From the NCBI RefSeq assembly GCF_003324185.1, contig NZ_PXUP01000009.1, positions 1 through 64,000 of the forward strand: a stretch of DNA of 64,000 nt, in the 5' to 3' direction. Source of the DNA: Faecalibacterium prausnitzii (lineage in GTDB: Bacteria > Bacillota > Clostridia > Oscillospirales > Ruminococcaceae). Every line of letters begins with the position of its first letter. Position 1 is the stretch's first letter. Under the pieces are notes generated by a model. That model was not told the origin of the DNA and did no database searches. It saw only the letters and a program-made list of their open reading frames with translations. This document shows positions 25,028 to 32,153 of this stretch, one piece after another. A program made the translations under genes and the position numbers.

Positions 25028-26299
25028 ATGCAGAACTTTATTTTTATCTCCCCCAACTTCCCCACGAACTACTGGCAGTTCTGCCGGGAGCTGAAAAACA
25101 ACGGCCTGAACGTGCTGGGCATCGGCGACCAGCCCTACGAGGAGCTGAAGCCGGAGCTGAAGGCAAGCCTGAACGAGTACTACAAGGTGAACAGCTTGGA
25201 AAACTACGACGAGGTATACCGCGCCGTGGCCTTTTTCACCTTCAAGTATGGCCGCATCGACTGGCTGGAGTCCAACAATGAATACTGGCTGGAGCGAGAT
25301 GCCGCCCTGCGCACCGATTTCCACATTACCAGCGGCTTCCAGACCTCTGATATGCCCCGCATCAAGTACAAGAGCAAGATGAAGGAGTACTATCAGAAGG
25401 CCGGTATCGCCACCGCCCGCTACCACATGGTGGATGACCTTGCAGGCTGCAAGGCCTTTGTGGAACAGGTGGGCTACCCGGTGGTGGTCAAGCCGGACAA
25501 TGGCGTGGGCGCTTCGGATACCCACCGCCTTTCCAGCGACAAGGAGCTGGAGGCATTTCTGACCTACAAGGAAAAAGAGCACCCGGATGTGGCTTACATC
25601 ATGGAGGAGTTCGTCCGTGCCGAGGTGAACAGCTACGATGCCATCATTGACGCCCACGGCAACCCCATCTTTGAGGCGGGCAACGTGAGCCCGGTATCCA
25701 TCATGGACATCGTGAACAACGACGATAACTCCATCTACTACATCATCAAAGATCTGCCGGAGGACACCCGCGCTGCGGGCCGTGCCGCCGTCAAGAGCTT
25801 TGGGGTGAAGAGCCGCTTTGTCCACTTCGAGTTCTTCCGCATGACCGAGAATCAGTCCAGCATGGGCAAAAAGGGTCAAATCGTGGCGCTGGAAGTCAAC
25901 ATGCGTCCCTGCGGCGGCTTTACCCCGGACATGATCGACTTTGCCCGCTCCACCAACGTGTACAAGATCTGGGCGGACATGATTGCCTTCGGCGGCACCG
26001 ATATGCCGGTGGGTGAGCACTACTATTGCGCCTTTGCCGGCCGCCGGGACGGCAAGAGCTTCGTTTACAGCCACGAGCAGCTGATGCAGAAGTATCAGGA
26101 CAACATGCGCATGGTAGACCGCATCCCCGAGGCCCTGTCCGGTGCCATGGGCAACCAGATGTATGTGGCCACCTTCTCCACCCGTGACGAGATGGAAAAG
26201 TTCTATTCCGATGTGCTGGCCGTCACCGATGCCACCAACGCAAAGGTGCAGGCCGAGCTGACGAAAGTACTGGCTCTTGGTGAGCCGGAGGCCGTTTAA
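25028..26299 (+). CDS. ATP-grasp family carboxylate-amine/thiol ligase-like protein
   Basis: 423 residues. Central ATP-grasp: GYPVVVKPDNGVGASDTHRL (ATP lysine and glycine loop) near residues 154-173, YIMEEFVRAEVNSYDA, and LEVNMRPCGGFTPDM with Asn and Arg for Mg-ATP near residues 289-303. An N-terminal preATP-grasp domain (FIFISPNFPTNYWQFC) matches the amino-acid ligase-like group. Expected to activate a carboxylate as acyl phosphate and join it to an amine or thiol. Neighbouring esterases hint at a small-molecule or peptide pathway. Confidence 0.8.
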   Translation: MQNFIFISPNFPTNYWQFCRELKNNGLNVLGIGDQPYEELKPELKASLNEYYKVNSLENYDEVYRAVAFFTFKYGRIDWLESNNEYWLERDAALRTDFHITSGFQTSDMPRIKYKSKMKEYYQKAGIATARYHMVDDLAGCKAFVEQVGYPVVVKPDNGVGASDTHRLSSDKELEAFLTYKEKEHPDVAYIMEEFVRAEVNSYDAIIDAHGNPIFEAGNVSPVSIMDIVNNDDNSIYYIIKDLPEDTRAAGRAAVKSFGVKSRFVHFEFFRMTENQSSMGKKGQIVALEVNMRPCGGFTPDMIDFARSTNVYKIWADMIAFGGTDMPVGEHYYCAFAGRRDGKSFVYSHEQLMQKYQDNMRMVDRIPEALSGAMGNQMYVATFSTRDEMEKFYSDVLAVTDATNAKVQAELTKVLALGEPEAV

Positions 26300-26311
26300 A
26301 GCCAAAAATTC

Positions 26312-26343
26312 AAGCCCGGAAAGTCCGCAGACTTTCCGGGCTT
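26312..26343 (-). terminator. Terminator shared by ATP-grasp and MATE genes
   Basis: AAGCCCGGAAAGTC-TGCG-GACTTTCCGGGCTT on the minus strand; the TGCG cap is on the MATE side. Confidence 0.8.
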
Positions 26344-26354
26344 GTTCTATTTCA

Positions 26355-27722
26355 TTACACCTTCGCAGCGCCCCGTTCCAGAATACCGTTGAAGCGGGAG
26401 AAGAAGGTGATGGTGGTAATGGTGGCTGCCAGAATATCGCTGACCGGCTCTGCCAGAAAAACACCGAATACCGGGTCCGGCAGCAGGTGCGGCAGGATGA
26501 AGATGAGCGGGATCAGCAAAATGATCTTGCGCAGACAGGCCAGCAGCAGGCTGACCTTGGCCTGACCCAGCGCCATAAAGCTCTGCTGACAGGCGATCTG
26601 GAAGCCCATGGCAAAGATACCGGCCATGTAGATGCGCATGGACCATGTGGTGTAGGAAATGAGCGCCGTATCCGAGGTGAAGATGCCCGCCACAGCCCCC
26701 GGCGCCAGCATCATGAGCAGCCAGAACAGACAGGTGTAGCAGCTGCACAGCAGCAGCTGGAAGCGGAACGCCTCCTTGACGCGGAGCTTTTTGCCCGCGC
26801 CGAAATTGAAGCTCATCACCGGCTGACCGCCCTGACAGATGCCCTGAATGGGCAGGGTGCACAGCTGGGAAGCGCTGGTGATGACGGTCATGGCGCCCAC
26901 AGCCACGTCGCCGCCGTACCGCGCCAGACTGGAACTGAAGCTGATGGACAGCAGACTCTCAGTGGACATCATCACAAAGGTGGAGACGCCCAGCGCCATC
27001 ACCGGCAGAATGACCTTCTTTTCCGGGCGCATATAGTCCTTGCGCAGGCGCAGGATGGTCTTTTTGCCGGTGAGGAAGTGCAGGATCCACACCGCGCCCA
27101 CAGCCTGACTGAGCACGGTGGCAATGGCAGCGCCCCGCACGCCCAGACCCAGACCAAAGATCAGGATGGGGTCGAGAATAATGTTGATGACCGCACCGAT
27201 GACGGTGGTAAGCATACTGGTCTTGGCAAAGCCCTGCGTGGTGATGAAGGGGTTCATGCCCAGCACCAGCAGCACAAACACCGAGCCCAGAATGTAGATG
27301 CGGCTGTAACTCAGCGCATAGGGCAGGGTGGCGTCACTGGCACCAAAGAGCCGCAGCAGGGTGGGTGCTCCGGCGTAGAACACCACGGTCAGCACCACCG
27401 AAAAGAGCAGCAGCATGGTAAAGCTGTTGGAGATGATCTTCTCCGCCTGCTCCTTGTCGCCCTGTCCCAGCGCAATGGCGGTGCGGGGTGCGCCGCCCGC
27501 GCCCACCAGCATGGCGAATGCGTTCAGCAGCATAAGGATGGGGGTGAACAGTCCCACGCCGGTCAGCGCTGCCGCGCCGATGCCGGCAATATGTCCGATG
27601 TAAATGCGGTCCACGATGTTATACAGCAGGTTGACCACCTGTGCAACGACCGCCGGGATCATGAGCTGCAGCATCAGCTTTTTTACGCTGCCGGAACCCA
27701 TATCCTGTTTTGCCTGTGCCAT
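26355..27722 (-). CDS. MATE family efflux transporter
   Basis: 455 residues with about twelve membrane segments. N-terminal KKLMLQLMIPAVVAQVVNLLYNIVDRIYIGHIAGIGAAALTG is the classic MATE start, and the internal pseudo-repeat FSFNFGAGKKLRVKEAF matches the second half. Expected to export cationic drugs or metabolites by Na+ or H+ antiport. AAGGAG precedes the ATG, and a perfect palindrome TTCAAATTTGAA (27743-27754) lies between start and -10, a likely repressor site. Confidence 0.92.
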   Translation of the reverse strand: MAQAKQDMGSGSVKKLMLQLMIPAVVAQVVNLLYNIVDRIYIGHIAGIGAAALTGVGLFTPILMLLNAFAMLVGAGGAPRTAIALGQGDKEQAEKIISNSFTMLLLFSVVLTVVFYAGAPTLLRLFGASDATLPYALSYSRIYILGSVFVLLVLGMNPFITTQGFAKTSMLTTVIGAVINIILDPILIFGLGLGVRGAAIATVLSQAVGAVWILHFLTGKKTILRLRKDYMRPEKKVILPVMALGVSTFVMMSTESLLSISFSSSLARYGGDVAVGAMTVITSASQLCTLPIQGICQGGQPVMSFNFGAGKKLRVKEAFRFQLLLCSCYTCLFWLLMMLAPGAVAGIFTSDTALISYTTWSMRIYMAGIFAMGFQIACQQSFMALGQAKVSLLLACLRKIILLIPLIFILPHLLPDPVFGVFLAEPVSDILAATITTITFFSRFNGILERGAAKV

Positions 27723-27742
27723 GGATGTGATTCTCCTTTTAC

Positions 27743-27754
27743 TTCAAATTTGAA
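27743..27754 (-). promoter_or_regulatory. Perfect palindrome before MATE gene
   Basis: TTCAAATTTGAA, 12 bp, between a TATAAT-like -10 (27766-27771) and the start codon. MarR-type repressors often bind such AT-rich palindromes upstream of pumps; no regulator gene is adjacent. Confidence 0.45.
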
Positions 27755-27771
27755 CTATCTCTTATATTATA

Positions 27772-27971
27772 CTCAAAACCCGCAAAAATACCAGTCCCTT
27801 TTTGCAAAATTTTCCGTGTTGCGCAAAAAGGCACACTTCTCCCCTGTCATAGCGCCGGGCTTGCCGCTGTGCCCCCTTTGCGGTGCGGCATTCCGGGCGG
27901 CAGCGGCCTTTGCATCCAAGTTTTCGGCGATATGTCTGTAAAAAAGCAAGGTTTTTCGTCAGGTTTGTGTC
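27772..27971. other. Divergent intergenic region, no gene seen
   Basis: Contains short frames without ribosome sites or family features. I see no repeat or RNA structure here apart from the two promoters at its edges. Confidence 0.4.
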
Positions 27972-28000
27972 TTGTGCACAGCGGCATTTTTCAGTACAAT
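27972..28000 (+). promoter_or_regulatory. Promoter of the phosphoribosyltransferase-like gene
   Basis: TTGTGC, 17 bases, TACAAT. Confidence 0.6.
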
Positions 28001-28104
28001 AAAGAGGCAGAGAAGAAAAATAAGCGCTGCGACCGGAACGGGTTGCCGCGCTGTTTTGTATTTTGCGGCGCAGCTGCGCCCGGTGAAAAAAGGAGTGCTG
28101 TACA

Positions 28105-28740
28105 ATGATCAACATGGTCAAGCTTCCCACCAGCAAAAGCGAACTGTTCCTGCGGGTGGCCAAGGGACATTTTGCCACCAGCCACAGCCACATCAACTAT
28201 TACATCGACGTGACCACCCAAAAGACCCGCCTTTCCGAGGCAAAAGCCGTGGCAAAGGAGCTGGTCAGCGCTTATCAGCACAGCACCATCGTGGATACCG
28301 TGCTTTGCTTGGACGGCACGCAGGTCATTGGCACCTGCCTTGCCAACGAGCTGACCAAGGACGGCTTTACCAATATGAACGCCCACAAGACCATCTACAT
28401 CGTCACGCCGGAATACACCTCCGGCAGCCAGATCATTCTGCGGGATAATCTTGCTCCCATGGTCAAGGGCAAGCACGTCCTCATTCTGGCCGCATCCATC
28501 ACCACCGGCTACACCATTCAGGCAGCCGTGGAAGCCGTAAACTACTACGGCGGCATCGTGGCTGGGCTTTCGGCGATTTTTGCCACCACCCACGAGTGCC
28601 TTGGCTACCCGGTCACCTCTATCTTCGACCCCACCAGCCTGCCGGATTACGCCAGCTTCGACTCCCGCGACTGCCCCTTGTGCAAGGCCGGGCAGCACAT
28701 TGACGCGCTGGTGAACAGCTTCGGCTACTCGGCGCTGTAA
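28105..28740 (+). CDS. Phosphoribosyltransferase-like protein, altered PRPP loop
   Basis: 211 residues. The fold and length fit orotate phosphoribosyltransferases: VDTVLCLDGTQVIGTCLANEL, a hood region, and a C-terminal CPLCKAGQHIDALVN segment like that of OPRT. The PRPP loop reads HVLILAASITTGYT (residues 124-137), keeping TTG but with Ala-Ala (129-130) where the two acidic residues (usually DD or ED) stand. Enzymatic activity may be lost or changed. Single gene. Confidence 0.7.
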   Translation: MINMVKLPTSKSELFLRVAKGHFATSHSHINYYIDVTTQKTRLSEAKAVAKELVSAYQHSTIVDTVLCLDGTQVIGTCLANELTKDGFTNMNAHKTIYIVTPEYTSGSQIILRDNLAPMVKGKHVLILAASITTGYTIQAAVEAVNYYGGIVAGLSAIFATTHECLGYPVTSIFDPTSLPDYASFDSRDCPLCKAGQHIDALVNSFGYSAL

Positions 28741-28753
28741 GCAAAACTGTTAT

Positions 28754-28789
28754 AGGCTGTTGCACAAACCGCTGTGCAGCAGCCTTTTT
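28754..28789 (+). terminator. Terminator after the phosphoribosyltransferase-like gene
   Basis: AGGCTGTTGCAC stem ending in GTGCAGCAGCCTTTTTG. Confidence 0.8.
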
Positions 28790-28799
28790 GTTGCAGAAC

Positions 28800-28918
28800 G
28801 ATCAAAAATGGCTTCCGCTTCGCTCTAGCCATATTCAGCGGAAATATTATTTTTATTTCGGGATAGCGGAGCGTCTGCGGACGCTCCGCTATCCCATTTT
28901 CACGGGAGGGGTCGTAAA
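28800..28918 (+). repeat. 3'-end structured repeat, copy E2
   Basis: Short stem ATGGCT (28808-28813)/AGCCAT (28827-28832) with loop TCCGCT (28814-28819), AGCGGA (28837-28842), AT spacer, perfect 16-bp hairpin capped by TGCG (28860-28895), then ATTTTCACGGGAGGGG. Downstream of the phosphoribosyltransferase gene in the same orientation. Confidence 0.75.
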
Positions 28919-28950
28919 GGCAAACGGCATCTACAACGCCGCTTCCAGTG

Positions 28951-28976
28951 GAAGCGCATTCCAAATCGTCCCACAC
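28951..28976 (-). repeat. Fragment of the 3'-end repeat
   Basis: On the minus strand this reads GGGACGATTTGGAATGCGC, matching the start of copy E1 (GGGACGATTTTGAATGCGC). Only the 5' part is present and it points the opposite way. Confidence 0.5.
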
Positions 28977-29007
28977 AAAAGGAACGGCAGCGCCGCCGTT
29001 CCTTTTT
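28977..29007 (+). terminator. Hairpin with T-run before MYG1 gene
   Basis: AAAAGGAACGGC pairs with GCCGTTCCTTTTT. Confidence 0.7.
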
Positions 29008-29008
29008 G

Positions 29009-29037
29009 TTGTCCCATGGGCGGGATTGTGCTATACT
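29009..29037 (+). promoter_or_regulatory. Promoter of the MYG1 gene
   Basis: TTGTCC, 17 bases, TATACT. Confidence 0.7.
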
Positions 29038-29075
29038 GATACCAGACGAAACTAGGAGAACGAGGTATCAAGTCC

Positions 29076-29906
29076 ATGAAAATTCCCGCAAACGGTTTTA
29101 CCCACGCCGGCAAGTTCCATGCCGATGACGTGTTTGCTACGGCGCTATTGCAAATTCTGCGCCCGGATATCAAGATCACCCGCGGCTTTACCGTGCCTGA
29201 CGATTTTTACGGCATCGTGTACGATATCGGCTTTGGGATGTTCGACCACCATCAGGAGCCCCGGGAGTACCGCGCCAACGGCGTGCCTTACGCGGCCTTT
29301 GGCCTGCTGTGGCGGGTGCTGGGCCCCGGCCTTGTGGGCGAGCGGCAGGCGCGGCTCATTGACGAAAACTTCATCCAGCCGCTGGACCTGAACGACAACA
29401 CCGGCGAGCAGAACAGCCTGTGCGATGCCATTGGCTTTTTCAACCCGGTGTGGGACTCCAAGGAGGATCAGGACAGCTGCTTTTTCAAGGCGGTTGCTGT
29501 GGCAAAGCAGATCCTGGAAAACCAGATCGACAGCGCCAACGCCGTGAACCGCGCGGACGAAAAAGTGCAGCAGGCCTACCGCAGCTCCCGCGACGGCATC
29601 GTGGTGCTGCCCTGCTATCTGCCGTGGAAAAACGGCCTGTACAAGACTGATGCTCTGTTTGTGGTGTACCCCAGCCAGCGCGGCGGGTGGAGCGCCCAGT
29701 GCGTCACCGACCACAAGACCAAAAAGTCCAAGCTGCCCTTTCCCCAGTCTTGGGCGGGGCAGCCGCAGGAGGTCATCGAGCAGAAGAGTGGCATCCCGGG
29801 CATCAGCTTCTGCCACGCCAGCCGCTTCCTCATCACCGCCAAGGACAAGGAGACCGCCCTTGCCGCCTGCCGTCAGGTGTTGAAAAACAATGGACGCCTT
29901 GCCTGA
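29076..29906 (+). CDS. MYG1-family DHH-like hydrolase
   Basis: 276 residues. THAGKFHADDVFATALL at residues 9-25 and FDHHQEP near residue 57 are the conserved metal-ligand motifs of the MYG1 (UPF0160) family, whose eukaryotic members are 3'-5' exoribonucleases; LDLNDNTGEQNS and the C-terminal GIPGISFCHASRF are also family features. Slightly short for the family. Overlaps the GIY-YIG gene by 17 bases, so the two nucleic-acid genes are likely coupled. Confidence 0.85.
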   Translation: MKIPANGFTHAGKFHADDVFATALLQILRPDIKITRGFTVPDDFYGIVYDIGFGMFDHHQEPREYRANGVPYAAFGLLWRVLGPGLVGERQARLIDENFIQPLDLNDNTGEQNSLCDAIGFFNPVWDSKEDQDSCFFKAVAVAKQILENQIDSANAVNRADEKVQQAYRSSRDGIVVLPCYLPWKNGLYKTDALFVVYPSQRGGWSAQCVTDHKTKKSKLPFPQSWAGQPQEVIEQKSGIPGISFCHASRFLITAKDKETALAACRQVLKNNGRLA

Positions 29907-30183
29907 CGTCGCCTACGTCTATATGGTGCGCTGCACCGGCGGGCAGCTGTACACCGGTTGGACGAACCACCCCGCCGCCCGGCTGAAAGCGCACCAGAGC
30001 GGCAAGGGTGCCCGCTACACCCGCGCCCACGGCGCGGTAGGCTTTGCCTATCTGGAGCGCTGCGCGGACAAACGCACCGCCCTGCGCCGGGAAGCCGCCC
30101 TGAAAAAGCTCTCCAAGCCGGAAAAAGAGGTACTGTGCGCCGCATGGCGCACCGCCGGGTGCCCCGGGGTGGAGAACGATTGA
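29890..30183 (+). CDS. GIY-YIG nuclease family protein (YhbQ-like)
   Basis: 97 residues. VYMVRCTGGQLYTGWT is the GIY-YIG strand pair, ARYTRAHGAV and RTALRREAALKKLSK complete the small UPF0213/YhbQ type. Endonuclease-like fold of unknown physiological role. It starts at ATG 29890 inside the end of the MYG1 gene (17-base overlap). Confidence 0.88.
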   Translation: MDALPDVAYVYMVRCTGGQLYTGWTNHPAARLKAHQSGKGARYTRAHGAVGFAYLERCADKRTALRREAALKKLSKPEKEVLCAAWRTAGCPGVEND

Positions 30184-30293
30184 AAATGCCCTCCGCTGCG
30201 CTTTGGGCATATTCAGCGGAAGAATTATTTTAATTTTCGGGATAGCGGAGCGTCTGCGGACGCTCCGCTATCCCATTTTCACGGGTGGGGCAA
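30178..30293 (+). repeat. 3'-end structured repeat, copy E3
   Basis: Stem ATGCCC (30186-30191)/GGGCAT (30205-30210), loop TCCGCT (30192-30197), AGCGGA (30215-30220), AT spacer, perfect 16-bp TGCG-capped hairpin at 30239-30274 identical to E2, then ATTTTCACGGGTGGGG. It starts at the stop codon of the GIY-YIG gene. Confidence 0.75.
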
Positions 30294-30294
30294 T

Positions 30295-30334
30295 GCAGCA
30301 AGGCCGTCCGGCGAATGCCGGACGGCCTTGCTGC
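30295..30334. terminator. Bidirectional perfect hairpin
   Basis: 18-bp perfect stem GCAGCAAGGCCGTCCGGC with loop GAAT, between convergent genes. No clear T-run on the plus strand. Confidence 0.65.
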
Positions 30335-30370
30335 GCTTATTGGAAAGGATCGATCGGGAGATGGCAATTG

Positions 30371-30607
30371 TTATTTCGCCAGACCCAGCTTTTTCAGCCG
30401 GTTCCATGCGCGGATGACCTGTACCTTGGTCACACGCTTGCCGGGCGTAAAGGCGCCCTCGCCCATGTCGGGCAGCAGCCCGGCCTCCACAGCCCAGCGG
30501 GCTGCCTTGGCGGTGTCGGGCGGGGCGCTCTGGGCAAGGGCGGGCAGCGGCATTGCGGTCAGTGCCATGCTCAGCGCCAGAACCATGCTGATGAGCCGTT
30601 TTTGCAT
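30371..30607 (-). CDS. Small secreted protein with a partial SLH domain
   Basis: 78 residues. Signal peptide LISMVLALSMALTAMPLPALAQ, then a single S-layer-homology-like segment: AARWAVEAGLLPDMGEGAFTPGKRVTKVQVIRAWNRL. SLH domains normally come in three and bind cell-wall polymers; one alone is unusually short. A hairpin GAAGCGCCC/GGGCGC-type lies in the leader (about 30620-30645). Ribosome site GAAGGAGAG. It could be a truncated SLH protein or a real small wall protein. Confidence 0.65.
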   Translation of the reverse strand: MQKRLISMVLALSMALTAMPLPALAQSAPPDTAKAARWAVEAGLLPDMGEGAFTPGKRVTKVQVIRAWNRLKKLGLAK

Positions 30608-30750
30608 AAGATTCTCTCCTTCTCAAGCGCCCTCCAAGCCGGGCGCTTTTGTTGTACCCAGTGTACCACGTTTTGCCCGCTTTGGACGGTTTTGGACACG
30701 AATCGCCCCGCAAATGCGCTGAAACGACCCGGTGCACCACACGCACCCGC

Positions 30751-30844
30751 AAAAAACAGAAAACCGCCCGGTTTGCGGTTACCGGACGGTTTTCTGCTCT
30801 ATAGGAATTACGGGAATGGCATATTGAACAGAGCACTGCTCTGT
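30751..30844 (-). ncRNA. Candidate small RNA
   Basis: A TATACT -10 with extended TGG (minus strand, 30851-30856) would start a transcript of about 94 bases that opens with the palindromic hairpin CAGAGC-AGT-GCTCTG (30829-30843) and ends in the terminator AGAAAACCGTCCGGT/ACCGGGCGGTTTTCT plus T-run (30751-30795). No -35 is convincing and there is no open reading frame with a ribosome site. Confidence 0.3.
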
Positions 30845-30856
30845 GTCTGTAGTATA

Positions 30857-30999
30857 CCACGAACGGCGGCAAAAGTAGAGCAATTCTGCGTGAATGGCCC
30901 CTGAAATGCATCGAATCGCCCTGAAAAACCCCAAAAAAGCCCTTGCGCACCCTTTTGGGACGCAAAAAAAGGGTTGCAAACGAATGTGCGCCTGAGAGG
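30857..30999. other. Intergenic stretch before the arg cluster, no gene seen
   Basis: Frames here do not match any family and lack ribosome sites. Confidence 0.4.
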
Positions 31000-31238
31000 C
31001 TTTCCACCGCAATCTCTCCCATAAAAAAGCAGTTCCGAAACGCCCGCAGGCGTTTCGGAACTGCAAATAAAAAATACTCTTTCCGCTCTTTATGCCCAAA
31101 GTGCAACGACGACCGCCGCCAGCGGCGGAAACAGGGAGGAGTTGTTGGGGCAGCGGCCAGCAAGACGCGCGTGCCGCCCAAGGCACGATGCGGATGCTGG
31201 GTGCCGCAACCCGATAGCGGCGGGCATTCAAAATCGTT
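31000..31238 (-). repeat. 3'-end structured repeat, copy E4 with loop insertion
   Basis: In minus sense: CGATTTTGAATGCCC, a 115-base GC-rich insertion, GGGCAT, AGAGCGGAA, AT spacer, hairpin GCAGTTCCGAAACGCC-TGCG-GGCGTTTCGGAACTGC (31040-31075), TTTTTATGGGAGAG. Same layout as E1-E3, but the first loop is expanded. It starts at the stop of argF. Confidence 0.7.
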
Positions 31239-32153
31239 TTACTTGCCCGCCAGCAGCACCGCCAGCACGGCTTTCTGGACGTGCAGACGGTTCTCCGCCT
31301 CGTCAAAGATCTCGTCCGCATGCTGCTCGAACAGGGCGGTGGAGATCTCCTCGCCCCGGTGGGCGGGCAGACAGTGCAGCACCAGCGCGTTGGGCTTTGC
31401 GTTTTCCAGCAGACGGCCGGTGAGCTGGAAGCCCACAAAATCCCGCAGACGCTGCTCGCTCTCGGCAGTGCCGGGGGCGGTGGTGTTCCACGCGGCGGTG
31501 GCCACGATATCCGCATCCCGCAGGCCCTCGGCGGGGTCGGTGGTCAGGTGGAAGGCATCGCCGTATTTGTGGGCAAACATCAGCACATCCGCTGCCGGGC
31601 GGTAGCCCGGAGGACAGACGCAGGATACCTGCATCCCCGCCAAAAGGCCGCCCACGATCAGGCTGTTGGCCATGTTGCTGCCGTCACCCACAAAGCAGAG
31701 CTTCAGCCCTGCCAGCGTGCCCCGGCGCTCCCGAATGGTCATCAGGTCAGCCAGCACCTGACAGGGGTGTGCGTAGTCGGTCAGGCCGTTGATCACCGGA
31801 ATGCCGGAAAGCTCCGCCAGCTCCTCCAAGTCCCGCTGGCGGTAGGTGCGCCAGACGGCGCAGTCGTAGTAGCGCCCCAGCACCCGGGCAGTGTCCCGCA
31901 GGGGCTCGCCGCGCCCGGCCTGCAGCTCGGCGGTGTTCATGTAGTTGCCAAGGCCGCCCATCTGGTACACGCCCACCTCAAAGCTGGTGCGGGTGCGGGT
32001 GGACGCTTTAGAGAACAGCAACGCCACGCTTTTGCCCGCCAGCAGCGGCTCGGTGCGGCCCGCCTTGCAGTCCGCCTTCAGCTGGTCTGCCACATCCAGA
32101 ATGTGGGTTAGCTCGGCGGGGGAAAGGTCGCTCATTTTCAGCAGATTTTTCAT
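31239..32153 (-). CDS. argF: Ornithine carbamoyltransferase
   Basis: 304 residues. Carbamoyl-phosphate site SKASTRTRTSFEVG, NGLTDYAHPCQVLADLMT and the ornithine motif HCLPAHRGEEIS near the C-terminus. Makes citrulline. Last gene of the arg cluster; its ATG overlaps the argD stop by four bases, so translation is coupled. Repeat E4 ends the transcript. Confidence 0.95.
   Translation of the reverse strand: MKNLLKMSDLSPAELTHILDVADQLKADCKAGRTEPLLAGKSVALLFSKASTRTRTSFEVGVYQMGGLGNYMNTAELQAGRGEPLRDTARVLGRYYDCAVWRTYRQRDLEELAELSGIPVINGLTDYAHPCQVLADLMTIRERRGTLAGLKLCFVGDGSNMANSLIVGGLLAGMQVSCVCPPGYRPAADVLMFAHKYGDAFHLTTDPAEGLRDADIVATAAWNTTAPGTAESEQRLRDFVGFQLTGRLLENAKPNALVLHCLPAHRGEEISTALFEQHADEIFDEAENRLHVQKAVLAVLLAGK

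Noticed and set aside
26277-27941. A 554-residue plus-strand frame opposite the MATE gene
   Set aside because: It is antisense to a well-supported transporter; the protein is His/Gln/Gly-rich without domains, as expected for a shadow frame in GC-rich DNA.
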